NCBI GenBank assembly: GCA_015075375.1
Contig: JABTUM010000001.1
Span: forward strand, 1,483,201 to 1,547,200
Source: Planctomycetota bacterium
GTDB taxonomy: Bacteria > Planctomycetota > SZUA-567 > H5-PLA8
Length of the DNA: 64,000 nucleotides
Reading direction: 5' to 3'
A program made the position numbers and the translations under genes. The notes under the pieces were generated by a model, which saw only the letters and a list, made by a program, of their open reading frames with translations, searched no databases and had not been told where the DNA came from. This document shows positions 8,037 through 14,943 of this stretch, piece after piece. Numbering within the stretch: position 1 is the first letter of the stretch; each line of letters opens with the position of its first letter.

Positions 8037-8237
8037 ATGGATGAGCCCCTGCTGTCCACCGGTGAGGTCGCGAGGCTTTTAGATATCCGACACTATCGAA
8101 TGGAATATCTGCTCTCGACCGGTGTCGTTCCAGAACCCGCACGGCGAGTAGCCGGCAAACGGGCTTGGTCTCAGCAAGAAATTGACGCTGCAAGGCAGGC
8201 CATCCAAGAAAAGCAGAAGGCTAAGAATGCGCGTTAG
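8037..8237 (+). CDS. Small MerR/excisionase-like HTH protein
   Basis: 66 residues from the ATG at 8037, with AAGGAG about 8 bases upstream. The pattern LSTGEVARLLDIRHYRMEYLLSTGVVPEPARRVAGKRAWSQQEIDAAR is the winged helix of MerR and excisionase proteins, with helices at residues 6-24 and a wing around GKRAW. It has no effector domain, so it is either a DNA-binding repressor or an excisionase. As first gene of the group leading to the reverse transcriptase, it is likely to set expression of the module. Confidence 0.75.
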   Translation: MDEPLLSTGEVARLLDIRHYRMEYLLSTGVVPEPARRVAGKRAWSQQEIDAARQAIQEKQKAKNAR

Positions 8238-8268
8238 GCCTAGGCATACGCCATAAGGAGGCAGCAAC

Positions 8269-8478
8269 ATGACTACGTTTCGAAAGTCCGTTCACTCGGA
8301 CCTTCTGAAGTCCTACGGCCTGCCTGAAAACATTAGGGTAGCCGCACGGGCATGCGGGATCCCGTACTCGACCCTGGTGACGCGCATCGCGAGAGGCAGA
8401 GATCTACTGGCACCGGTCCGGAAATATGGCCGAAACCCGGAGATCTTCCCAAATGTGCAGCGGTTCGGTGGCGCGTAA
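8269..8478 (+). CDS. Small basic protein, possibly DNA-binding
   Basis: 69 residues; AAGGAGG lies about 7 bases before the ATG. The middle (IRVAARACGIPYSTLVTRIARGRDL) could be a helix-turn-helix, with a recognition helix around YSTLVTRIARG. No named family comes to mind. It lies 31 bases after the MerR-like gene and 55 bases before the next gene, in the same direction, so it should belong to the RT transcript. Confidence 0.55.
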   Translation: MTTFRKSVHSDLLKSYGLPENIRVAARACGIPYSTLVTRIARGRDLLAPVRKYGRNPEIFPNVQRFGGA

Positions 8479-8533
8479 TTCCAACGTCTGTTCTGTGCAA
8501 TGAACAATAGGCGATCGATTGGGAGGAACAGTC

Positions 8534-9226
8534 GTGGATCTCAAACAAGAATCACGCCGTCGGAAAACGTTGTCGGTCACCCGAGCCTGGCAGATTGGCG
8601 GCATGGCGCAGAAGGAGCAGGAGAAGTGCGGGTGGGGCAACGCGGCCTTGGCGCAACTCGCAGTGCGGCGTTTTGAAGGAATCGGTAGCGCCGCCATCTT
8701 GCTGCAGTTGGTGCGCCTGCACGATCGGTGGTCGATCAAACAGGCCCAGTTGGCGGATCGGATCGGCGTCAAGTTGCGCGATTTGCCAAATTTGCTTGCC
8801 TTCGACGCCAGCCCGGCCGAACGACGCGAGATGGCGTCGAATCCCGCGATCCGTCGGCGCGTGTCGAAACGGCTCAAACTTCAGCAACAGATTTTCGCGG
8901 AAATCAAAGCCGGCAACTTGAGCGGCTATCGGGTTCGGGAGCGGGTCTCGGAGTTGCGGAAAAGGCACGCTTATCTGTGGTCATCCGGCTCGCAGAAGGT
9001 GCTGGTGCTGCGCGCCCACAGGGCAACGCGCGAGCGTATCATCGCGTTCATCGACACACTAAGGGCCGCCAAGAGGGGAGTGCTGCGCAGTGCGGGCAAG
9101 ATCGGCCAGGACGAGAAGACGGTCATGGGCGAGCTAATGCACGAAATCGATTGCAAGCTGGAATCGCTATTAGCCATGTTGGCGCTGCTGGACTGCCAGC
9201 CAGATGCCGCCGCGAAGAATAGTTAA
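8534..9226 (+). CDS. Helical accessory protein upstream of the reverse transcriptase
   Basis: 230 residues from the GTG at 8534, six bases after GGGAGGA; a TTG at 8519 would start before that site. The protein is almost wholly helical and basic. Stretches such as KRLKLQQQIFAEIKAGNLSGYRVRERVSELRKRHAYLW and the C-terminal LMHEIDCKLESLLAMLALLDC suggest a coiled or bundled RNA/DNA-binding protein. I know no family. It ends 26 bases before the RT start, so the two are translated from one transcript. Small helical partners are known beside some bacterial RTs (for example Avd in diversity-generating retroelements), but I see no sequence match to Avd. Confidence 0.6.
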   Translation: MDLKQESRRRKTLSVTRAWQIGGMAQKEQEKCGWGNAALAQLAVRRFEGIGSAAILLQLVRLHDRWSIKQAQLADRIGVKLRDLPNLLAFDASPAERREMASNPAIRRRVSKRLKLQQQIFAEIKAGNLSGYRVRERVSELRKRHAYLWSSGSQKVLVLRAHRATRERIIAFIDTLRAAKRGVLRSAGKIGQDEKTVMGELMHEIDCKLESLLAMLALLDCQPDAAAKNS

Positions 9227-9252
9227 GAATGCTTTTCCAGGGAGCCGTCCAG

Positions 9253-10758
9253 ATGCCTGATCGACCCGAAACTATCGGCGACACGAACGCCCTCCTGCGG
9301 CGTGAGATGATCGACCGGATCGTCGGGAGCCTCCAGATTGTCGCGGACACCGAGGTCCGGTGCGCAGCTACGGACCTGAGTCCGCAGACGGAGCAACGTA
9401 TCCTGCGAGTTGGTCCCGAAGTGTTTGCGACGGAGTTGGTCGAGCGGCTCTTTCGGCCCGGCTGGAAGCCGGAGCCATGCGGGTTGGCAACGATCCCAAA
9501 ATCCAAGGGCGGCCATAGGATCCTCACTCCGCCGCGGGATCAGGATCGGCTCTGGAGTTGGGCACTGTACGACATCCTCTATGCGAGGATCGAGCCGTAC
9601 CTGCATCCCAATTCCTTCGGTTTCGTGCGAGGACGCTCGAACAATGATGCCGTCCGGGCGCTGGAGGATGCGATACGTGAGCAGCCTTACGGCGTACTGA
9701 TGCTGGCGGACGTTTGCCGTTGTTTTGCCAGCTTACCCGTGGACGGCCTGCTGCGCTGCCTCAGGCCGGTCGTCAATGACCCGATGGCGATGCTCTGGAT
9801 CGAAGCCGCTTTCCGGTCCCGACCGCGCCATCCCCGGATCCGGGAGGTGCGTCGCGAGTTGGTCCGATCTGGCAAGGCTACGCCAGCCGATTTGGCGTAC
9901 CTGGACGCACTGCACCAAACTCGGCGCGGGATCCCGGAGGGCTCGGCGCTGTCGGCTGTCGCCTGCGTTCTGTACCTTCGGCCCCTGGTAGACTCGCTCG
10001 TCGCAGCGCTACCCGGGGCCACCGTCGTTCATTACGGCGACAACCTCGCCCTCTGGCTCCGGCCGGGCCAAGAACGAATCGCCGAATCCGTACTGCAGTC
10101 CGAATCGAAATCGCTAATCGTTCAAACCGTGATCGAAACCGTGCTCGTCCCACCGTGCCACAGATCCGCACGATTCCTGGGAATCGAATTCGAATGGTCG
10201 CAACACGAAATCCGTCTAATCGCGCCCGACAAAGCCATCGCCTGGATAATCGAAACCGTTAAGAGTCGAAAGTCGAAGCCGGAGTGGAACGTGGTCAAAT
10301 GGTTCGTTAAATGGGTCTGGCCGAAACTCTACTACTATCGGGATACCGACATAGGGCTGATCCGACGTACTCTGTGGGACGCCACGGAGGAATGGGCAGC
10401 CATAGACAGGTACGCCGTGCGCGGTCATCTCGCTACGAGATGGCTCGAAACGGATGCGCGGTGGGACCGATACCTCAGTAGAGAGGTGCTAGAGGCTGAT
10501 AAATTCGATTGGATTCGTCACTCACCCATCGGACCTGAATCGTGGCACGAGACTGTAGCAGAGGATCGAACCCGTAAGAGTGCCGAGTACGAGGAAATGA
10601 TGGACAGGTTGTACGTGCTCTGCATGTCCTGTACTGCACAGGGTCCGCTCGCACAGAGTGATCCTGGTCTGGGGGGTAGCGATAGAGGTGGACTGGACGC
10701 GCTGCTGGGGCAGGCGTCTAGCTCGCTCCCGCTCGCTACGCCTGCCCCCAGCGCGTAA
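9253..10758 (+). CDS. Divergent reverse transcriptase (YGDN motif)
   Basis: 501 residues from the ATG at 9253, which has GGGAG 8 bases upstream; an ATG at 9229 lacks one. RT motifs occur in order. IPKSKGGHR (81-89) and PRDQDRLWSWALYDIL are the finger motifs. HPNSFGFVRGRSNNDAV matches the group II-type SYGFRPGRS segment. Motif A is LADVCRCFASL with catalytic Asp153. Motif B is RRGIPEGSALSAV, where the usual PQGSxxSP has become PEGSALSA. Motif C is HYGDN at 260-264 instead of YxDD, and motif E is ARFLGIEF. Asp153 and Asp263 remain, so polymerisation is conceivable although the second motif-C Asp is Asn. A Trp-rich region around 350 (VVKWFVKWVWPKLYYY) resembles a thumb. There is no maturase endonuclease domain and no Cas1. 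The last 60 codons are low-complexity and form a DNA hairpin. Confidence 0.85.
   Translation: MPDRPETIGDTNALLRREMIDRIVGSLQIVADTEVRCAATDLSPQTEQRILRVGPEVFATELVERLFRPGWKPEPCGLATIPKSKGGHRILTPPRDQDRLWSWALYDILYARIEPYLHPNSFGFVRGRSNNDAVRALEDAIREQPYGVLMLADVCRCFASLPVDGLLRCLRPVVNDPMAMLWIEAAFRSRPRHPRIREVRRELVRSGKATPADLAYLDALHQTRRGIPEGSALSAVACVLYLRPLVDSLVAALPGATVVHYGDNLALWLRPGQERIAESVLQSESKSLIVQTVIETVLVPPCHRSARFLGIEFEWSQHEIRLIAPDKAIAWIIETVKSRKSKPEWNVVKWFVKWVWPKLYYYRDTDIGLIRRTLWDATEEWAAIDRYAVRGHLATRWLETDARWDRYLSREVLEADKFDWIRHSPIGPESWHETVAEDRTRKSAEYEEMMDRLYVLCMSCTAQGPLAQSDPGLGGSDRGGLDALLGQASSSLPLATPAPSA
10697..10756 (+). other. Long stem-loop over the 3' end of the RT gene
   Basis: The left arm 10697-10717 pairs with the right arm 10738-10756 over about 19 base pairs, with one small bulge, around a 20-base loop. 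The stem runs into the stop codon of the RT gene, and the peptide it encodes is low-complexity Ser/Pro/Leu. This suggests the structure, not the peptide, is what is kept. It could be an RNA element recognised by the RT, a terminator without a U-tract, or a recombination structure. Confidence 0.6.
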
Positions 10759-10759
10759 C

Positions 10760-10798
10760 CGTGGGGATGGGCCGGCCAGTACGGCGGCCCGTCCCACG
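10760..10798 (+). other. Second stem-loop between RT and its partner gene
   Basis: The arms 10760-10777 and 10783-10798 pair over about 15 bp with two bulged bases and a 5-base loop. It follows the first hairpin by four bases and ends about 30 bases before the start of the next gene. Two such stems in tandem are more than a normal terminator requires, and no U-run follows. Confidence 0.6.
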
Positions 10799-10830
10799 CT
10801 ATATCACTCATGCTAGGAGGGAGAGTTGCC

Positions 10831-12336
10831 ATGATCCCTGTGCGCCTGATTCACGCCGCTGTTCAGGACCGCCGATTGCCCAATGCCCTCATCATGGGGC
10901 GTGATTGGCCGTCGGTCGTCATAGGCAACGACCTAAACCGGGTCAATTACCTCGCTTCGGTGCTCAACGCCAGAGATGCCATCCATCAGGATTGGCGTGC
11001 AATCAGCCTACGAGATGTACCGAAACTCAAAGACACCGGCAAGGTCATAGGCCGCGAGGACTATTCCAATCTGATTTCACTAAATCGAAAGGCCCTGGTA
11101 TGGAACTTGAAGCGCGCTGGCGCAACGGTAGGCCATGTTCCCAAGGCTTCGGCCTTCGTCGAAGAGCGACTATTAGGTGGCCGCGATTCCCACGAAAACA
11201 GAACCTCGATGGAGTGGGTCCACTGGAAGACAGAACAGACTCTTCAAGAACTGGGGATCCAATTCGTTGACGATCCCGACTACCTGTGTAACTCGCAAAA
11301 CCTACCGAGTCTAAAATCCAACACTGGAAATTATCAGTTGGTCGGGGTCGTTTCATCCCCGCTGTCACGGGGCGAGGCCGCCACGCTCGCCGCGTACCTG
11401 GGTCATGAGGACTATACGGCGCCGCAGCGCGATGTACTCGTGGTCGTGGAAGACCCCTCAGCATGGCGCGAATTCGTGGACCTGTACGGCAAGAGTTTCC
11501 AAATTAGCGAGGAGGATCTGGCCAGCCACGGCAAAGAGTGGCCGCGGGCCACTGAACGGGTCCGGTTGGGCCGTGTCTCCTGGGAGCAGGGGCGCTGGAT
11601 CAAGCACATGCGGCGGATCAAAAACCTACTGGTCCAGACGATCCGGGATGGCGGGAAGGCTGGGGATCTTCGCATCGTGACCGATACGGTCGATTGTGCC
11701 TATTATTTACGAACTGAACTCCATGCTCTGGGTCTGCCGATCCAATGCTCCATGAGCGAACTGTTGCCGGCGAACCCGATTGCGCTAGACCTGATGTCCC
11801 TAGTGACCTTAGTTCGTAATCGGAAACATATTCAATCGATCTGTCGTTTGGCGCTCCATTTACCCAGCGAGCCTGGGCTAGATGCATTGCGCGACTACTT
11901 TCGATCCAGCCCGCACGTTAACGCCTTCAATCCGTATCAAATGAATAAGCGTGCTTTCTCCGCCCTGGAAGCCTGGCGCGAGATGGCAATGCAACCGGCT
12001 AGATCCCCTACTCAGATCCTGCAGCAGGCCGGGGAATGCTTGGCAGTATGGCCAACACAGACACTCCAGGTCAGCGCTGAAATTCAACAGGCCCTCATGC
12101 TTTGGTCACGCCAGTTCGAATCAACGGATGACATGATCAAAGCATTTTGGCGACTCCGGGTGCTCATCAGCCCGTGGTCTGGCTACAAGCCCGAAAGCGG
12201 CATCCGAGTCACAACCACGGTTCCGCCCGCTTGTCGCGACATCGTGGTAATGCTGAGCGCATTCACGCCCGAGAGTCACCCTATTCAGTTTGCAGGAGAG
12301 ACTCCGGACGTTTATCACGCCATCGTTCAGGAGTAG
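10831..12336 (+). CDS. RT-associated unknown protein with weak UvrD-C-like segment
   Basis: 501 residues from the ATG at 10831, with AGGAGGGAG upstream. Residues about 280-340 (LRIVTDTVDCAYYLRTELHALGLPI, then LALDLMSLVTLVRNRKHIQSICRLAL-like text) follow the pattern of the C-terminal helicase region of UvrD/AddB proteins. There, a strand is followed by an unloading helix and a GIP turn. I see no Walker A or DExx box, so it cannot be a complete helicase. The N-terminal 250 residues are unassigned. It is in line with the RT gene after the two hairpins, has nearly the same length, and is the last gene of the group, so a joint function is likely. The helicase relation is a weak inference. Confidence 0.6.
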   Translation: MIPVRLIHAAVQDRRLPNALIMGRDWPSVVIGNDLNRVNYLASVLNARDAIHQDWRAISLRDVPKLKDTGKVIGREDYSNLISLNRKALVWNLKRAGATVGHVPKASAFVEERLLGGRDSHENRTSMEWVHWKTEQTLQELGIQFVDDPDYLCNSQNLPSLKSNTGNYQLVGVVSSPLSRGEAATLAAYLGHEDYTAPQRDVLVVVEDPSAWREFVDLYGKSFQISEEDLASHGKEWPRATERVRLGRVSWEQGRWIKHMRRIKNLLVQTIRDGGKAGDLRIVTDTVDCAYYLRTELHALGLPIQCSMSELLPANPIALDLMSLVTLVRNRKHIQSICRLALHLPSEPGLDALRDYFRSSPHVNAFNPYQMNKRAFSALEAWREMAMQPARSPTQILQQAGECLAVWPTQTLQVSAEIQQALMLWSRQFESTDDMIKAFWRLRVLISPWSGYKPESGIRVTTTVPPACRDIVVMLSAFTPESHPIQFAGETPDVYHAIVQE

Positions 12337-12482
12337 GCGGATCATATCGGCTTCAGTGCCTACGGCACGTCGTGACGGTGGAATTTCTACGCTTATCCCT
12401 CTCGTGGACTTGGGTTGTCCCCTAAGCATCATTCATTTCGATAAGCCGGCTTGATAAGGTAGTCAGTTCAGGAGAAGGCGCT

Positions 12483-12824
12483 TCAGTCTGCCCCCGCATG
12501 CACCGGGATTTCCTCGACGATCTTTCCCGGCCGCTTACCCCCTTCCCTGGCGACGATCTCCACCTCGCACCCCAGGTCGGCGACGAAGCGCATGAGCCGG
12601 TAGACCGAAAAGCCCCTGAAGCGGCCCCTGAGCAGCGCGGAGACCTTGGGCTGGTCGATGCCCAGCGCCTTTGCGGCTTCCCCTTGGTTGAGTTTCCGCT
12701 GAGCGATCAATTTGGCGATCCGGTTGGCCAGCTTTGCCTTGGTCTGGTGCTCCTCCGCGTCGGCGTAGCCGAGGTCGGCGAAGACGTTACCGGTACCCTT
12801 GACCACGTTACGTTTCCCGGCCAT
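12483..12824 (-). CDS. higA: HigA-type antitoxin (XRE family)
   Basis: 113 residues from the ATG at 12824. An N-terminal VFADLGYADAEEHQTKAKLANRIAKLI segment is followed by an XRE helix-turn-helix (LNQGEAAKALGIDQPKVSALLRGRFRGFSVYRLMRFVADLG). This is the usual layout of antitoxins paired with Gp49-like HigB toxins. The start overlaps the end of the toxin gene by 17 bases, so translation is coupled and the toxin comes first, as in hig loci. It should bind the toxin and repress the shared promoter, probably at the palindrome 13209-13226. Confidence 0.85.
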   Translation of the reverse strand: MAGKRNVVKGTGNVFADLGYADAEEHQTKAKLANRIAKLIAQRKLNQGEAAKALGIDQPKVSALLRGRFRGFSVYRLMRFVADLGCEVEIVAREGGKRPGKIVEEIPVHAGAD

Positions 12825-13200
12825 GGCTCTTTCCTCCGTACCTTTGCTCGTGGTCCTCGGTCGCGGCCCGCAGACGTCGCTTGACCAAGTCGATTTCTTC
12901 TTTCGGGGATTGGATGCCCTGCTTTGACTTCTTCTGGAAGACATGCAGCACGTATATCGCCTCGGGGAACTTGACCGTATAAACCGCGCGGTAGGTGCTG
13001 CCGGCCTCGTTCGTCACAACCTCCAGAACGCCGGCGCCGCCGAACCCCTTCAGCGGCTTAGCCGATTCGTGCTTTTCGCCTACCTGTGCAACGTACAGGG
13101 CGTGTCCTACCTCGTCCTTGACGTCCTCGGGGCAGGCCTTCAAATCTTCCAGGGACGAACCCACCCAATGCACGGGCCGCCGGGGCTCATCCTTGTCCAT
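12808..13200 (-). CDS. higB: HigB-type toxin (RelE/Gp49-like mRNA interferase)
   Basis: 130 residues from the ATG at 13200. The family pattern is plain: VHWVGSSLEDLKACPEDVKDEVGHALYVAQ, then KPLKGFGGAGVLEVVTNEAGSTYRAVYTVKFPEAIYVLHVFQKKSKQG, then PKEEIDLVKRRL. RelE-fold toxins of this group cut mRNA on the ribosome. The Arg and Lys residues in YRAVYT and FQKKSKQG are in the places expected of the active site. It forms an operon with the antitoxin. Length is normal and there is no sign of decay. Confidence 0.88.
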   Translation of the reverse strand: MDKDEPRRPVHWVGSSLEDLKACPEDVKDEVGHALYVAQVGEKHESAKPLKGFGGAGVLEVVTNEAGSTYRAVYTVKFPEAIYVLHVFQKKSKQGIQSPKEEIDLVKRRLRAATEDHEQRYGGKSHGRET

Positions 13201-13208
13201 GAGCTAAT

Positions 13209-13226
13209 TATGCCCATATGGGCATA
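13209..13226. promoter_or_regulatory. Palindromic operator of the toxin-antitoxin operon
   Basis: TATGCCCATATGGGCATA is a perfect 18-bp palindrome eight bases upstream of the toxin start codon. Antitoxins of this type autoregulate by binding such sites over the promoter. Binding by HigA is inferred from position and symmetry. Confidence 0.65.
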
Positions 13227-13400
13227 CCCGGTCAACGCTATTCTCAGGAATGGCTCAGTTGGCCGACTTGTGACCGCTAGGAGAATTAAACGCTCGACGT
13301 ACCTAGGCACGGCTGACACCGAATGGCGCAAAGGCTGTCCTCTTCGCCGTCATGTTTGGCCGTCGTGTGCGCTCTAACGTGGAGCAAATCTGTGAAGGGC

Positions 13401-13442
13401 GGTTGAAAAGTGCGGCGGAGGGCGGTCGGAGCTGCGGCACCC
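13401..13442 (+). repeat. Dispersed repeat copy A (GAAAAGTGCGGC motif)
   Basis: Contains GGTTGAAAAGTGCGGCGG, then GGGCGGTC and a degraded second unit TGCGGCACCC. The same arrangement occurs at 19895-19937, and the inverse at 17401-17427 and 22056-22085. It abuts the truncated regulator that starts at 13468. Paired internal repeats of this kind occur at the ends of IS21-like elements; that identity is a guess. Confidence 0.6.
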
Positions 13443-13467
13443 GAAGAGCATCCGAAGGATAGTCTGA

Positions 13468-13740
13468 TTGCGGGCCGCGTTCAGCCTCAGCTACATTACT
13501 CGCCTAGAGAGCGGCGATGCCGAGCCCGGCCTCGAATTGGTCGTGCGGATCGCCCATGCGTTGGGCGTATCGGTACATGACCTCATTCTGGAAACGCCGA
13601 GCGATCCGTGGCTGTCGATGGAGGCGCAGGCACGGCGGCGCTTGAACGCGATTTTAGAACGCCACGACCGCGAAGCACTTGCCGTGGTACTGCCTGTACT
13701 CGCTCTTGCGGAAGAGGCTTCGTCCCGGCGCAGGAAATAG
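13468..13740 (+). pseudogene. XRE-family regulator, 5' truncated
   Basis: The first codons (FSLSYITRLESGDAEPGLELVVRIAHALGVSVHDLIL) are the recognition helix and last helices of an XRE domain. The first two helices, which should lie upstream, are absent; in their place is dispersed repeat A. The only start is a TTG at 13468. The C-terminal 40 residues are a helical tail (RRRLNAILERHDREALAVVLPVLALAEEA). It is probably non-functional as a DNA-binding protein. Confidence 0.7.
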
Positions 13741-13756
13741 GCCGCATTCTCAGAAC

Positions 13757-14020
13757 CTATGCCTTCCCCGCCAGTAGACTCCTCTCAATGGCAGACATCA
13801 CCGGCTTCGAGCGATCTTGCAGTTCCAGGGTTAAATGCCGTCCATTGACTACCAACAAGAAGCGACTGGCCACCTTGCCGTCACGATCCTTGACCGTCAG
13901 GATCGCGCATGGCGCGGACTCACGGCCATTGCCGTAAAATACCGGCGTTAGACCGATCATGCCTTCGCGAACCACGGGTTGATCCACGTCATCCGTCAGA
14001 GCTATTTCCAGGGTTGGCAT
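13757..14020 (-). CDS. Hypothetical small protein
   Basis: 87 residues; GGAGG lies about 7 bases before the ATG. The pattern is beta-rich (LEIALTDDVDQPVVRE, SAPCAILTVKDRDGKVASRFLLVVNGRHLTLEL), one compact domain with no signal peptide. I do not recognise it. It converges with the XRE fragment and has no partner on its strand. Confidence 0.45.
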   Translation of the reverse strand: MPTLEIALTDDVDQPVVREGMIGLTPVFYGNGRESAPCAILTVKDRDGKVASRFLLVVNGRHLTLELQDRSKPVMSAIERSLLAGKA

Positions 14021-14332
14021 CGGGGCCTCCTCGCAATGGGGTTAGCACTCCAGATCCAATTATCCCAGGAGCCCCCAAGAAAAATAGAGGGAATCCTGAT
14101 GCCTGTTGGACAATCCGATGTAAATGAGGTGGTGGAAAACCTGCTGAACAGCCCTGTGGTCAGTTGGGCAGACACTGGGCTAGACTATGGGGCGGACATG
14201 CCGGACTCAGCCGAATAGGACGTGGGGCTGGGTATCGGCTGTCTGCCTGGTTGTCCACCCGGTTGGCCAGTCGCAGCAAAGCCCGTAAAGAGAGTGAACT
14301 TCAAATCAAAAGGAAATGGAGGGACATTCGAC

Positions 14333-14926
14333 ATGAGCCAGTTCCTAAAGCCGGTCCTGGACTACATTGAATCCAAAGGTGGCACACTACCAGAACACGA
14401 GCTGACAACTCGTAAGATCAATGAGCGTGCAACTGTTATTGACTACCCGCAACGCCCGGAATGGATTGCCTTCGAGGTGGAGCGCCATAGAGGACTTCTG
14501 GGCACGGCATGGCAACCTGGCAGCCCTATGGATGCATTTGTCACTTACTGGCCTTGTTATGTCTTTGATCCAGAAAAGCAGCAGCTCCACACCATCGAAC
14601 CCAGGCGCTCGCCTAAGGTCGAAATCGACGTACCTAGCGCGGCAAGTAATCTTCTCGATTTCTCGTTCAGCATAGAAGAAGGAGAAGACGGCAAATTCAG
14701 TTTTCGGGAAATTACCTATAATTGGAGTGGTGTTGTTTTATCTGTGGATGAGTTAGTTCAAAAAGTACGCCATCTTGCCAGAGATCTTAATTGGGATTGT
14801 GAACTCGAAGCACTGCAGGAATACTTGAAGCCAGAAGAGTTACAGGAACTGCTTCTGGAATTTGAGCAGGCCGCGCAAGATCTGGCTGAGGAAAAGGCTC
14901 GCTCTGCATGGACCGATCTGGGGTAA
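14333..14926 (+). CDS. Hypothetical protein
   Basis: 197 residues from the ATG at 14333, with GGAGGGA about 9 bases upstream; the frame is open for another 37 codons with no good site. The N-terminus (MSQFLKPVLDYIESKGGTLPEHELTTRKIN) is helical. The centre has tryptophan and tyrosine-rich strands (AFVTYWPCYVFDPEKQQLHTIEPR). The C-terminus is an acidic helix (LKPEELQELLLEFEQAAQDLAEEKA). It is more AT-rich than neighbouring genes, so possibly acquired. Function unknown. An IS982 element begins 18 bases after its stop codon. Confidence 0.5.
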   Translation: MSQFLKPVLDYIESKGGTLPEHELTTRKINERATVIDYPQRPEWIAFEVERHRGLLGTAWQPGSPMDAFVTYWPCYVFDPEKQQLHTIEPRRSPKVEIDVPSAASNLLDFSFSIEEGEDGKFSFREITYNWSGVVLSVDELVQKVRHLARDLNWDCELEALQEYLKPEELQELLLEFEQAAQDLAEEKARSAWTDLG

Positions 14927-14943
14927 CCTGGCTAAACTAATCT

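Noticed and set aside
9253..10758. A group II intron
   Set aside because: The RT looks closest to this type in its finger motifs, but there is no endonuclease domain, no domain V-like RNA hairpin was recognised, and the RT lies in an operon with overlapping spacing.
10600..12336. A diversity-generating retroelement (template and variable repeat) around the RT
   Set aside because: I saw no pair of similar repeats differing at adenines and no C-type-lectin-like target gene. RT motif B lacks the DGR-type SQ. It cannot be excluded beyond the window or by eye alone.
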